Below, piece after piece: positions 1 to 7,315 of a DNA stretch of 20,589 bases (its first letter is position 1; each line of letters begins with the position of its first letter). The position numbers and the translations under genes were made by a program. The notes below the pieces were generated by a model, which searched no databases, was not told the origin of the DNA, and saw nothing but the letters and a program-made list of their open reading frames with translations. This DNA comes from JBHGBB01 sp041946755 (GTDB lineage: Bacteria > UBP4 > UBA4092 > JAOAEQ01). The DNA lies in the NCBI GenBank assembly GCA_041946755.1, contig JBHGBB010000047.1, positions 1-20,589 of the forward strand, in the 5' to 3' direction.

Positions 1-635
1 TTGAACATTATAATTTGATTCCGAATGGAATTAAACCGAAAAAAGCTCCGGAACCGGTACCGAAAGTGTATTATCAGAAACTTGCTGTTGATCGACCGCT
101 GGAACAAATCCATTTCTGGTTGGGTATGGAATCCATCCCCCGGTCGCATCCGGACCGGTATATTTTAAGTGTGTTAGGGGTTATTCTTGGTGGCGGGATG
201 AGTTCCCGATTATTCCAAGAGATTCGAGAGAATCTGGGATTGGTATATACCATTCATTCGTTTGGCATATCGTTTCATGATACCGGATATTATGCGATCG
301 GCGGCGCTACCGGCCCGAAGAAATTAAATAAAGTAATCCAGTTGGTTAAATCGGAACTGAAAAAGATGACGCAAGAGCTGGTAACGGAAGAAGAGCTTAA
401 TAATGCTAAGGAACAGATGAAAGGCGGGATGGTGCTGGCGCTGGAAAGTACCAGTTCCCGTATGACCCGATTAGCGGATTTGGAAATCCATTTCGGGAAA
501 TATATTTCGCTGGATGAAGTTATCAAGCGAATCGATACGGTTACCCGGGAAGATATTATCCGATTGGCAACCCAGTTGTTTTCTGACAATAAACTGACTA
601 TGATAGCTATCGGTCCAACTAATAAGACCGATTGA
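1..635 (+). CDS. M16 family zinc peptidase, C-terminal part (5' end outside window)
   Basis: The reading frame is open from the window edge (first full codon at 3), so the gene begins upstream; the TTG at 15 is an internal codon, not a start. The visible 200-odd residues match the second (C-terminal) half of M16 insulinase/processing-peptidase proteins: the stretch GGGMSSRLFQEIRENLGLVY at about residues 60-79 counted from 15 is the family's conserved Arg/Tyr substrate-contact segment, followed by a glycine-rich beta strand and the TxEELNxAKxQ helix. The catalytic HxxEH zinc motif belongs to the N-terminal half and is not in the window, so I cannot say whether the enzyme is active. Members are single-chain or paired proteases of the cytoplasm or periplasm. 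The gene stops at TGA 633-635, and a heptamer repeat tract follows within about 15 bp. Confidence 0.88.
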   Translation, partial: EHYNLIPNGIKPKKAPEPVPKVYYQKLAVDRPLEQIHFWLGMESIPRSHPDRYILSVLGVILGGGMSSRLFQEIRENLGLVYTIHSFGISFHDTGYYAIGGATGPKKLNKVIQLVKSELKKMTQELVTEEELNNAKEQMKGGMVLALESTSSRMTRLADLEIHFGKYISLDEVIKRIDTVTREDIIRLATQLFSDNKLTMIAIGPTNKTD

Positions 636-640
636 TTATA

Positions 641-771
641 ATATCAAAATCCCAAATCCCAATGTCAAATGAATATCAAATGACCAATGCCAAAATAAAG
701 TGAAGGTATGTGTTTTGACATTTAAACTTTGATATTTATTTGGTATTTGATCCGCGGCGGCGGATTACTAT
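641..771. repeat. heptamer-phased repeat tract (AAATCCC / AATGTCA words) with reverse-oriented second arm
   Basis: From 647 the bases fall into 7-bp steps: AAATCCC (647), AAATCCC (654), AATGTCA (661), AATGAAT (668) and degenerate units to about 697. The second half (about 713-750) carries the same words on the other strand (TTTGACATT, TTTGATATT, TTTGGTATTTGA), so the spacer is a loose inverted pair. It ends with ATCCGC/GCGGAT at about 751-766. The same word family recurs at 8604-8690. No promoter or terminator stands out. Confidence 0.75.
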
Positions 772-2364
772 TTGAACTTTAATTCTCATACCTTTATCAC
801 ACCGAGATTACGGATAGCTATTTCCAAATCTACTCTTTTTCTATTTATTCTCATTATCCTAACGGTTTTTCTACGAATTTTTCTTCTCCATTCATTGCCT
901 CCCGGCTTATGGTATGATGAAGCGATTAATGGTTTGGATTCTCTGAATATCTATCAAGGGAAAGCATATCCTCTCTTTTTTACCTCTTATGACCATCCAC
1001 GAGAACCGCTGTTTCTCTATTTCATTGCGTTACTCTATCCAATCTTTGGCGTTTCGGGTTTCACGTTACGATTAGCGGCAGCGATTGTTGGAAGTATAAC
1101 GGTAATCGTATTCTATTATTTCATTAGATATCTATTCGATAACCGGGTAGCGATTATCGCTTCATTTCTATTAGCTACTTCGAAATGGCATCTGATATTC
1201 AGCCGATTATCGTTCCGCACCATATTAACTCCCTTATTTATTATTCTGGTCTGCTATTTTCTGTTTAAAGCGTTCAATGAACGGAAACGAATCTGGTATA
1301 TCTTAACCGGAATATGTTTGGGTATCGGAATGTATACCTACCTGGCTTTTCGATTGGTGCCAATATTGGTTTTAATGATAATAAGTTATCAGTGGCTTAT
1401 CGAAAAGAAAATCCGAAATTCTCCGCCTCAAAGCGAGATCTCGCCAAAGGCGGAGAAAACCGAAATTCGAAATAATATTATTATTATTTTTCTAGTTTGG
1501 CTGCTGGTATTTCTACCATTAATCATCGATTATATCTATCATCCGTTTCATTTAATGGGTAGAACAGATGAAGTTACGGTATTCCAGAACGGATTAAGTA
1601 GCGGGATAACTAATATCGCATCGAATGCATTGAAAGTCGGGATGATGTTCTCTATTCCCGGGAAAGGCGACCCGGAACCGAAACATAATCTATCCGGAGA
1701 GCCGGAACTGCCGTTATTATTATCTATCTTCCTAATTATCGGAATCATCATCACATGCAAAAAGATTCGAGATACCAGATATTTCTTATTTTTGGTATGG
1801 TTTATACTCTTATTATTACCGAGTGTGTTTTCGATGGGTGCTCCGAATACATTAAGAACTACCGGTGCGTTACCGGCACTTTATGCATTAATTGCTATTG
1901 GTTTTGAATGGCTATATTCGGTTGGATTAATTAAGCTAAAATCGAATCGGCATATTTGGCTGAACCTTGTAGCGATACTATGTTTAATCTATAGCGGTAC
2001 AGTAGGAATATATCAATATTATCGATGGACCACTTCGCCCCGGACTTGGCAGGTATTCAATGCAGCAGAAGTCGAACTGGGGAAACAAATCGCTGATTGG
2101 AGTTGGAAAACCAAACTGCCGATCTATTTACCGAAAGTGGTAGCTGAACATCCGACGGTTATCTTTTCATCGTATCCTTATGACTATTATCATTATGAGA
2201 ATAATGATGCCGGCGAAATCTTGTCTCCGCTATCGAATACGGTATATATTATCATCGATCCGAAAGTTATCCGGTATCTGGAATCGGAGTTTCCGGATGG
2301 CAGCGTTATCCGGGAGTTTAGATTGAATACCGGGAATATCTGGGCAGTAGCGTATAAAACCTAA
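772..2364 (+). CDS. GT39/ArnT-like polytopic membrane glycosyltransferase
   Basis: A 530-residue membrane protein with about ten or more hydrophobic helices. The N-terminal region has the hallmark of GT-C lipid-linked sugar transferases: after the first helix comes GLWYDEAI with the acidic pair Asp49-Glu50 (the catalytic DE position in GT39/ArnT-like enzymes), then YDHPREPLFLY at about 73-83, the second conserved loop. The C-terminal ~100 residues form a soluble, probably extracytoplasmic domain. Such enzymes move a sugar from a polyprenyl-phosphate donor to a protein, lipid or glycan on the outer face of the membrane; donor and acceptor cannot be told here. The start is a TTG at 772 without a clear Shine-Dalgarno; there is no in-frame ATG before the first helix. 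Residues about 214-235 (IRNSPPQSEISPK...) come from a palindromic repeat inserted in a cytoplasmic-type loop. It is followed 72 bp later by a second GT-C-like gene. Confidence 0.8.
   Translation: MNFNSHTFITPRLRIAISKSTLFLFILIILTVFLRIFLLHSLPPGLWYDEAINGLDSLNIYQGKAYPLFFTSYDHPREPLFLYFIALLYPIFGVSGFTLRLAAAIVGSITVIVFYYFIRYLFDNRVAIIASFLLATSKWHLIFSRLSFRTILTPLFIILVCYFLFKAFNERKRIWYILTGICLGIGMYTYLAFRLVPILVLMIISYQWLIEKKIRNSPPQSEISPKAEKTEIRNNIIIIFLVWLLVFLPLIIDYIYHPFHLMGRTDEVTVFQNGLSSGITNIASNALKVGMMFSIPGKGDPEPKHNLSGEPELPLLLSIFLIIGIIITCKKIRDTRYFLFLVWFILLLLPSVFSMGAPNTLRTTGALPALYALIAIGFEWLYSVGLIKLKSNRHIWLNLVAILCLIYSGTVGIYQYYRWTTSPRTWQVFNAAEVELGKQIADWSWKTKLPIYLPKVVAEHPTVIFSSYPYDYYHYENNDAGEILSPLSNTVYIIIDPKVIRYLESEFPDGSVIREFRLNTGNIWAVAYKT
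1411..1472. repeat. palindromic repeat inserted in frame within the glycosyltransferase gene
   Basis: Nested palindromes: outer arms CTCCGCC (1421-1427) and GGCGGAG (1449-1455), inner perfect palindrome GCGAGATCTCGC (1433-1444). The block is bracketed by CCGAAATT words (1413-1420 and 1460-1467). The 16 bases 1433-1448 (GCGAGATCTCGCCAAA) occur again exactly at 5875-5890 downstream of the tRNA, which shows that this is a dispersed element, not native coding sequence. Confidence 0.8.
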
Positions 2365-2366
2365 TC

Positions 2367-2439
2367 ATTGCAAAATGCAAATTTAGCATTGCAAATATTA
2401 AATTTAAAATGCTAAATGCTAATTGCTAAATGCTAAATG
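2367..2439. repeat. heptamer tract GCTAAAT x4 with opposing AGCATT words
   Basis: Units at 2411, 2418, 2425 and 2432 read GCTAAAT, GCTAATT, GCTAAAT, GCTAAAT. Upstream, ATTTAGCATT at about 2383-2392 is the inverse of AATGCTAAAT at 2408-2417. The last unit runs into the start codon of the next gene (ATG 2437-2439). The inverse words TTTAGCATTTAGCATT recur at about 8720-8736. Confidence 0.85.
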
Positions 2440-3879
2440 AATTGGTTTAAAAGAAATAAAATCGAAATAATCCTCTTCTTCTTCCTCTGGCTGATCTATG
2501 CCTATTTCGTACATAGCGAACCGGGCTGGAATATCAATACCCGGATAGATTTGATTTATGCGCTGGTCGACCGAGGAACGCTTGAAATCGATGCCTATTA
2601 CAACCAACCGTCGAAAGAATATCTTACCAGCGATATCGCGGTATTTCAAGGCCATCATTATTCTGATAAAGCGCCGGGATTAGCTCTCCTAGGCGTCCCG
2701 ATTTATGCCGGATTTATTAATCTCGCTACTCTAGTCGGCTGGCATCCGACTCCAACCTTATGCCGATATATTATAACTATTTTCACGGTCGGATTATTAT
2801 CCGCTATCTTAGGAGTATTTCTCTATCGCTTCTTAGCCTATTTTAATGAAAATAAAGTATATCGACTGCTACTGGTGTTTGCTTATATGCTTGGAACCAT
2901 CGCATTCCCCTATTCAACGCTTTTCTTCAGTCATATTCCCGCAGCGGCTTTTAGTTTTTTGGCATTCTATCTAATTTTCAGAAAAATGAGATATCAACAG
3001 TCAGACGCAAGGAGTCAGACGGTAGCAGTCATACATCAGAGAAATCTGGTTTCTAGCTTCTGGCTTCTGACTTCTGGCTTTTTATCCGGATATGCTTTGA
3101 TTACCGAGTATCCGGTAGGAATAATCGTTATTGGATTAATAGTATACCTTTATTTTCAGCGGAAGAAATTCAGTGAAGTAATCTTATTTATCATTCCGAT
3201 ATTAGTCTGTTGCTCGATATTATTTATTATCAACTATCTTCAGTATGGAACCCCATTTGCGTTAGGGTATCAGTATGAACAAATCCCAATGTTTCGCACC
3301 GGTATGAGCCGGGGGTTGATGGGGATTACCTATCCAACAATAGATGCAATTTATGGGACTACCGTTAGTCCTTATCGCGGACTATTCTTCTGGTCACCGG
3401 TTCTGATTCTAGGATTAATCGGATTATTTTTCATGAAGAAAGATACCCGGTTTCGGAAAGAGTTCTGGCTGTTTCTTTATATTATAATCGCCTTCTTCAT
3501 ATTCAATTTCTCTTATTATACCTGGTGGGGCGGTTGGGCGACCGGTCCCCGGCATATTATTCCCATGCTGCCGTTTTTAAGTATCCCGATGCTCTATTGT
3601 TTCTCTCGATGGACGAAATTAAGTATCGGACTCACCTGCATTTCCATGGTAGTACTTTTTATCGCTACTGCGGCTGATCCCCAAGTCCCGGAACATATCT
3701 TATATCCTTTATGGCAATTCGCAATACCGAAACTACTCGATGGATATCCAACCTTAAACTTGGGAAATATCCTATTCGGATTGAATAGATTACCGAGCCT
3801 TATTCCAATCATTATTATCCTTGCCGTCGGAATTATCATTCTAGTTAAATTATCGTTGATGGAAAATAATAAAAGCTAA
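2437..3879 (+). CDS. GT-C-like polytopic membrane protein (PMT/RgtA-like family)
   Basis: A 480-residue protein with an N-terminal helix (residues about 9-25), a polar loop, and many further hydrophobic helices. The loop has the conserved pattern of a large family of bacterial GT39-related proteins: NTRIDLIYALVDRGTLEID (34-52) and HYSDKAPGLALLGVP (74-88), where the acidic residues are expected to act or bind the polyprenyl-phosphate sugar. A second loop, YYTWWGGWATGPRHIIPMLPF, is also typical. The role is inferred: sugar transfer onto an envelope glycan or protein, probably alongside the preceding gene. An in-frame TAA lies directly before the ATG, so the start cannot be further upstream; that ATG is part of a GCTAAAT repeat and there is no Shine-Dalgarno. 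Residues about 188-215 are encoded by an 84-bp repeat block, in the loop before the helix starting FLSGYALITEYP. Confidence 0.72.
   Translation: MNWFKRNKIEIILFFFLWLIYAYFVHSEPGWNINTRIDLIYALVDRGTLEIDAYYNQPSKEYLTSDIAVFQGHHYSDKAPGLALLGVPIYAGFINLATLVGWHPTPTLCRYIITIFTVGLLSAILGVFLYRFLAYFNENKVYRLLLVFAYMLGTIAFPYSTLFFSHIPAAAFSFLAFYLIFRKMRYQQSDARSQTVAVIHQRNLVSSFWLLTSGFLSGYALITEYPVGIIVIGLIVYLYFQRKKFSEVILFIIPILVCCSILFIINYLQYGTPFALGYQYEQIPMFRTGMSRGLMGITYPTIDAIYGTTVSPYRGLFFWSPVLILGLIGLFFMKKDTRFRKEFWLFLYIIIAFFIFNFSYYTWWGGWATGPRHIIPMLPFLSIPMLYCFSRWTKLSIGLTCISMVVLFIATAADPQVPEHILYPLWQFAIPKLLDGYPTLNLGNILFGLNRLPSLIPIIIILAVGIIILVKLSLMENNKS
2999..3082. repeat. 84-bp heptamer-phased block inserted in frame within a membrane-protein gene
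   Basis: The block divides into twelve 7-bp steps. AGTCAGA falls at 2999 and 3013, with AGTCATA at 3027; from 3055 the steps are AGCTTCT, GGCTTCT, GACTTCT, GGCTTTT. The two halves are roughly inverse (AGTCAGA against the TCTGACT at 3066-3072). The total is both 12 x 7 and 28 x 3, which keeps the frame. The exact edges are a judgement. Confidence 0.75.
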
Positions 3880-3992
3880 CCGCAAAGCACGCTAAGTAAG
3901 CGCAGAGAGCGTAAAGTATCTTATTCAACTATTTAACTATCTAACTATTTAACTTGCATATGGTATTGGATTAACGCTACAATCTGGGCATA
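3880..3992. repeat. spacer with CGCAAAG/GCAGAGA words and AACTATTT x3 octamer tract
   Basis: Positions 3880-3917 hold words of the type ACCGCAAAGCACGC...GCGCAGAGAGCG, whose inverse appears at about 8770-8787 (CTCTGCGAACTCTGCGG). From 3927 there is an 8-bp tandem: AACTATTT, AACTATCT, AACTATTT, AACT. Its inverse complement is the GTTAAATA tandem at 16866-16889, so one word occurs in both orientations 13 kb apart. I see no promoter or terminator here. Confidence 0.78.
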
Positions 3993-5582
3993 ATGAAATA
4001 CCGAAAATGGATTGTTTCTACCATTATAATCATTCTTATCCTTGGAATCGGTTATTGGCTATCGTTTTCTATCCATCCGAAACCCAGCCAACCTCTAGAC
4101 TTGCCTGAAGGATATCGCGGGTATCTGAATAGCGATTCTCAAGCATCCCGGGTTGCATCAATGATTATTCTTGCCGGGCAAGGTGACGAGTTGGGAACCA
4201 AAGCGCTTATCGACTTCTATTCGCAACCGACTAATGGAGGATTTGGAAGCGCATTATGTTTTTCTTATTTTAGATATCATGATACAAATCAGTTAAAACC
4301 GGAATTGATAAATCAATTAATGGAATTAAATGGAGATGCAGTGCAGTTCATTCCAAAAGGGAAATTGCATGAGTATCTGCCAATGATAACAAAATTGACG
4401 GAACAGGGTTGTGATTCATATTATTTTCCTGATGTATTAGATGAACTAAACGACCGTGATTTATTTCAGAAGTATCATCGTGCTCTGCAGAAAAAAAAGC
4501 AATATACAAGTTGGAATTATCCTGTTTTATATTGGATTAAGGTTTATTATTCGCTATATTCTACCAATCCGATAAAAGGATATACCGAAATAGATTCGGA
4601 GTTTCCCAGCGTGCTAAGGAATAAAGTTAAATGGCATTATGCGGGGATACTCGCGCAAAATGGATATTACAAAGAAACAATTGATTTATGGCTACATCCT
4701 TTGCAAGATACTACTTCGCAAAAAGTTTTATATGATGCAATTCGGAATAAATGGGGAGATATCCCGGAATCGCAAAAAAAGCGGTTATCCGAACAAGATC
4801 GATTAATGTTTACGGTTGGGAATCGATATGTAAAAGCGATACGTAAAACTGCTTATACCCGGGAAGAATTTATTAACCTCTTAAATCATAAGGAATCTGG
4901 ATTCTTACCTGATGCCATTAAATCACGTATTGATGCTGGGGATAAAGATTTAAAAGTATTGTTATTAAAAGAGGCGTTATCAACTAATAATAATCATCAT
5001 TTAAATTATATCGCTGATGCCTTCGAGAAATATTGGGGTAGAATCCCTCCAGAGTTAAAAAACCGGTTGCAGGAAGTGCAAGAAGCAAGGATCAAAGCTG
5101 AAAATCTAGCAAATAAACGAATGATTGAAATGGATAAATATCAATATCAAGATTCGAAAGTGCCCTGGTTATTCCGACGATGGCAGGTTAGTCAAGTGGT
5201 TACCGATTTAAAAAAACTTCGAACGGGATTAGAGGCATATTTTGTTGACTGTTCTACATATCCTGACCGATTAGCACCTTTACTTAAACCGGTTGCGTAT
5301 ATACCGAAACTTGATCCTGACCGATGCGCGGTTTCCGGTTCATATAGATATTATTCAAATTATTATTATGGGAATTATGATATCGCCTCACCCGGGCCGG
5401 ATGGAGTTTGGAATACTGCAATTAAACATTATATGTTATATCGTATGCTCGGTGGTCCTGGTAAATCGAGTCCACCATATAATCCAAATTATATAAAATG
5501 CGATGCGAAAGGGAATTATACTTTCCCAGATACATTTGAACCGGGATGCGATATAGTCTATACCATGTACGATTTTCATTGA
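3993..5582 (+). CDS. membrane-anchored protein with helical middle region and GspG-like pseudopilin C-terminal domain
   Basis: A 529-residue protein. Residues about 5-27 are a single hydrophobic helix (signal anchor), so the rest is probably outside the cytoplasm. Residues about 50-390 are rich in amphipathic helices without a domain I can name; HEAT- or TPR-like packing is possible. From about residue 397 the sequence VVTDLKKLRTGLEAYFVDCSTYP...LLKPVAYIPKLDPD...YRYYSN...YDIASPGPDGVWN follows the soluble domain of major type II pseudopilins (GspG): helix, YP, PxDP and the SxGPDG loop. The pilin-type N-terminal helix with prepilin cleavage site does not directly precede it, so the domain has been placed on another anchor. 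Several Cys in the tail (CSTYP, DRC, IKC, PGC) could form disulfides. A weak start context precedes ATG 3993 after repeats; codon use is somewhat AT-richer than the later housekeeping genes. Substrate and partners are unknown. Confidence 0.7.
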   Translation: MKYRKWIVSTIIIILILGIGYWLSFSIHPKPSQPLDLPEGYRGYLNSDSQASRVASMIILAGQGDELGTKALIDFYSQPTNGGFGSALCFSYFRYHDTNQLKPELINQLMELNGDAVQFIPKGKLHEYLPMITKLTEQGCDSYYFPDVLDELNDRDLFQKYHRALQKKKQYTSWNYPVLYWIKVYYSLYSTNPIKGYTEIDSEFPSVLRNKVKWHYAGILAQNGYYKETIDLWLHPLQDTTSQKVLYDAIRNKWGDIPESQKKRLSEQDRLMFTVGNRYVKAIRKTAYTREEFINLLNHKESGFLPDAIKSRIDAGDKDLKVLLLKEALSTNNNHHLNYIADAFEKYWGRIPPELKNRLQEVQEARIKAENLANKRMIEMDKYQYQDSKVPWLFRRWQVSQVVTDLKKLRTGLEAYFVDCSTYPDRLAPLLKPVAYIPKLDPDRCAVSGSYRYYSNYYYGNYDIASPGPDGVWNTAIKHYMLYRMLGGPGKSSPPYNPNYIKCDAKGNYTFPDTFEPGCDIVYTMYDFH

Positions 5583-5762
5583 AGTTGAGTAAATTACCCT
5601 TAGGGTATATCAGATTCTCTATTATCCGGTTCCGCGTATAATCCTCAATTCTAACTTGCAGGGTAGGTCGATAACCAACTATAATATTAACCACTGATTA
5701 CACAGATTAATAACATGATTACTATTGATTAAAAAGATAATCGGTGTAATCTTTTTTGATAC
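5583..5762. repeat. spacer before tRNA-Ser with GATTACAC / GTGTAATC inverted words
   Basis: GATTACAC at 5696-5703 is inverse to GTGTAATC at 5744-5751, in a loose inverted repeat of the type ACCACTGATTACACAGATTAA...GATAATCGGTGTAATC. I see nothing coding in 5583-5690. Confidence 0.55.
5725..5752 (+). promoter_or_regulatory. possible promoter of tRNA-Ser
   Basis: TTGATT (5725-5730) and TAATCT (5747-5752) are spaced 16 bp, which would start transcription a few bases before the mature tRNA end at 5763. The boxes lie inside a repeat-like segment, so this could be coincidence. Confidence 0.35.
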
Positions 5763-5853
5763 GGAGAGATGTCCGAGTTGGTCGAAGGAGCACGCCTGGA
5801 GAGCGTGTAGGTGGGTAACTGCCTCGTGGGTTCGAATCCCACTCTCTCCGCCA
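5763..5853 (+). tRNA. tRNA-Ser (anticodon GGA), CCA encoded
   Basis: Class II tRNA. The acceptor stem GGAGAGA (5763-5769) pairs with TCTCTCC (5843-5849), with discriminator G5850 and encoded CCA 5851-5853. The anticodon stem CACGC (5791-5795) pairs with GCGTG (5803-5807) around loop CTGGAGA, giving anticodon GGA at 5798-5800, which reads UCC and UCU serine codons. The T arm GTGGG/CCCAC (5826-5830/5838-5842) encloses TTCGAAT. A long variable arm lies between, as expected for serine. The encoded CCA also begins the left arm of a perfect hairpin that follows immediately. Confidence 0.97.
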
Positions 5854-5972
5854 TTTTTCGCATAGCGAAAAATGGCGAGATCTCGCCAAAAATCTTTTGG
5901 TTTTTGGCGGATCCGCTGTACGGCAACAGATATGCATTTGCCAAGCGAAAAATGGCGAGATAGATATGCATT
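5851..5972. repeat. cluster of overlapping palindromes directly downstream of tRNA-Ser
   Basis: In order: hairpin CCATTTTTCGC-ATA-GCGAAAAATGG (arms 5851-5861 and 5865-5875, perfect), whose first three bases are the tRNA CCA; palindrome GGCGAGATCTCGCC (5874-5887); hairpin CGCCAAAAA/TTTTTGGCG (5884-5892 and 5901-5909); palindrome GCGGATCCGC (5907-5916). An 18-bp direct repeat AGCGAAAAATGGCGAGAT occurs at 5864-5881 and 5944-5961, and AGATATGCATT at 5928-5938 and 5962-5972. The first hairpin could help end tRNA transcription, though it lacks a clean T run after it. Confidence 0.85.
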
Positions 5973-6089
5973 AAGTCGATATCTTGAATTACACTAATCG
6001 AAAACCTGCAGAATAGAGTTCTATGGGCTTCGCCCGTGGGTAACTACGTAACTACAAAGTAGCAGATGTTTTAAAGAGGGGATAATCAA
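5973..6089. other. spacer before the DUF3795 gene, small hairpin only
   Basis: GGGC-TTC-GCCC at 6025-6035 is a small hairpin. Otherwise I see only the Shine-Dalgarno GAGGGG (about 6076-6081) that sets the start of the next gene. Confidence 0.5.
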
Positions 6090-6683
6090 ATGAAGAACGA
6101 TATGCCCCGAAAAGTGTATCCGACGATTGCGTGTTGTGGTTTAGATTGCGGTTTATGTCCCAGATTCTATACCATAGGCCCTTCGAGATGTCCCGGGTGT
6201 GCCGGTCCTAATTTTTTTAATAAGCATCCATCCTGTTCTTATATCGCGTGTTGTGTTAAGAAACAGCAGCTAGAAGTTTGTGGCGAATGCATTATATTCC
6301 CTTGTTCTAAATTTAAACCTGAACCGGCATATCAACAAATACCGGAATCATCTTCCTATCCCTCAAGCAAGAAAATCATCCCGAATTTAAAGTTTATCAG
6401 AATTCATGGCATCAAGAGATTCATAGAACAGCAGAGAAAACGAATCAAACTATTAGAAACTATGATCAAGAAATATGATGATGGTCGGTCAAAGAGTTTT
6501 TACTGCAGAGCAGTAACATTACTTAATGTAACGAATCTAACCGGCTCTATAGAGCAAGCAAACCAAAAGATTAAACTCGATAAAATCAAACTAAATGATT
6601 CTAAAATGAAAGCATTGGTTCTTAAAGGGATAATAAACGATGCAGCTATAAAGGAAGGGATAGAATTAGTTAAGAAGAGGTAA
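6090..6683 (+). CDS. DUF3795 family cysteine-rich (zinc-binding-like) protein
   Basis: A 197-residue protein whose first ~75 residues carry 12 cysteines (15, 16, 20, 23, 34, 37, 49, 54, 55, 64, 67, 72). The pattern CCGLDCGLCPRFYT, then CPGCAGP, CSYIACC and CGECIIFPCSKF, is that of DUF3795 proteins. The spacing suggests zinc or iron-sulfur binding, but the family has no settled function. The remainder (about 85-197) is helical and basic, with a KRFIEQQRKRIKLLETM segment that could be a coiled coil. The start ATG 6090 has a clear GAGGGG Shine-Dalgarno about 8 bp upstream. The next gene follows after 59 bp and also has a Cys pair, but a shared role is only a guess. Confidence 0.85.
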   Translation: MKNDMPRKVYPTIACCGLDCGLCPRFYTIGPSRCPGCAGPNFFNKHPSCSYIACCVKKQQLEVCGECIIFPCSKFKPEPAYQQIPESSSYPSSKKIIPNLKFIRIHGIKRFIEQQRKRIKLLETMIKKYDDGRSKSFYCRAVTLLNVTNLTGSIEQANQKIKLDKIKLNDSKMKALVLKGIINDAAIKEGIELVKKR

Positions 6684-6716
6684 GAGTAGATATACTCCAG
6701 TGAAAAAATAAAAGAG

Positions 6717-6722
6717 TATAAT
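6717..6722 (+). promoter_or_regulatory. possible -10 box (TATAAT) upstream of the 6743 gene
   Basis: A consensus TATAAT lies 20 bp before the ATG at 6743, with AAAGGA between them as Shine-Dalgarno. No good -35 box is seen at the right distance, so the call rests on the -10 alone. Confidence 0.3.
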
Positions 6723-6742
6723 AAACGAAAGGAACTAAGATT

Positions 6743-7228
6743 ATGAATACTCAAAATATCAAACCTACCGGATGTTGCGATCCATTCAATCCCGAACCCT
6801 GGCAGGAGAAAGAAATCGTTTGGCAGGATAAATTGTTTGTTAAAGATCAGGTGACCAGTTTCCTCCATATCCCGATAAATATGGGTAAGAAAATAGTTAA
6901 GAACCTGGGGTTAATTGACCAGGCAAATGCCAAAGCTTCTTATCAGTTAATGTTAACCGACGAAAAATCCATGTGGGGAGCGGATATCTATATAGATGTA
7001 GCGAAAGAAGTTCCCGGTGCCCAGATGGCGACCATATCCGGTACATTCATGACTAAAGTTTTTGAAGGTCCATACCAAAATGCCGGGAAATGGGCGGTCG
7101 AGATGCAGGATTATGTTAAAGGTAAAGGGAAAACAATCAAGAAACTCTATTTTTCGTATACTACTTGCCCGAAATGCGCGAAGGTTTATGGTAAGAATTA
7201 TGTGGTTCTTTTCGCGCAGATTGATTAA
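6743..7228 (+). CDS. conserved small protein with N-terminal CC and C-terminal CPKC (family often labelled 'hydrolase')
   Basis: A 161-residue soluble protein. It starts MNTQNIKPTGCCDPFNPEPW, continues with KDQVTSFLHIPINMGK and ends TTCPKCAKVYGKNYVVLFAQ, with Cys11-Cys12 and Cys142-x2-Cys145. I recognise this as a conserved bacterial family that databases often name 'hydrolase' without a demonstrated reaction. The central part (WGADIYIDVAKEVPGAQMATISGTFMTKVFEGPYQNAGKW) resembles alpha/beta ligand-binding proteins of the GyrI/SOUL type in its strand-rich layout, but this is weak. The Cys pairs could bind metal or be redox active. The start is supported by AAAGGA about 9 bp upstream. It sits in a run of same-strand genes for small redox and modification enzymes. 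Confidence 0.6.
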   Translation: MNTQNIKPTGCCDPFNPEPWQEKEIVWQDKLFVKDQVTSFLHIPINMGKKIVKNLGLIDQANAKASYQLMLTDEKSMWGADIYIDVAKEVPGAQMATISGTFMTKVFEGPYQNAGKWAVEMQDYVKGKGKTIKKLYFSYTTCPKCAKVYGKNYVVLFAQID

Positions 7229-7315
7229 GCTACTAAAAGATTTTATTATACTAAAAACAAAATCGCTAAGTTATTTATTGCTTGTTGCAGAAGACTAATT
7301 GCCTGCCACTATAAA

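Noticed and set aside
5722..5971. Minus-strand open frames over the tRNA containing the peptide RVGFEPT...
   Set aside because: These are translations of the antisense strand of tRNA-Ser, a known source of false proteins in databases; no start signal and the region is fully explained by the tRNA and palindromes.
6036..6045. GTGGGTAACT shared with the tRNA variable arm (5811-5820), as a possible attachment-site remnant
   Set aside because: Only 10 bases, no further match on either side and no integrase gene nearby.
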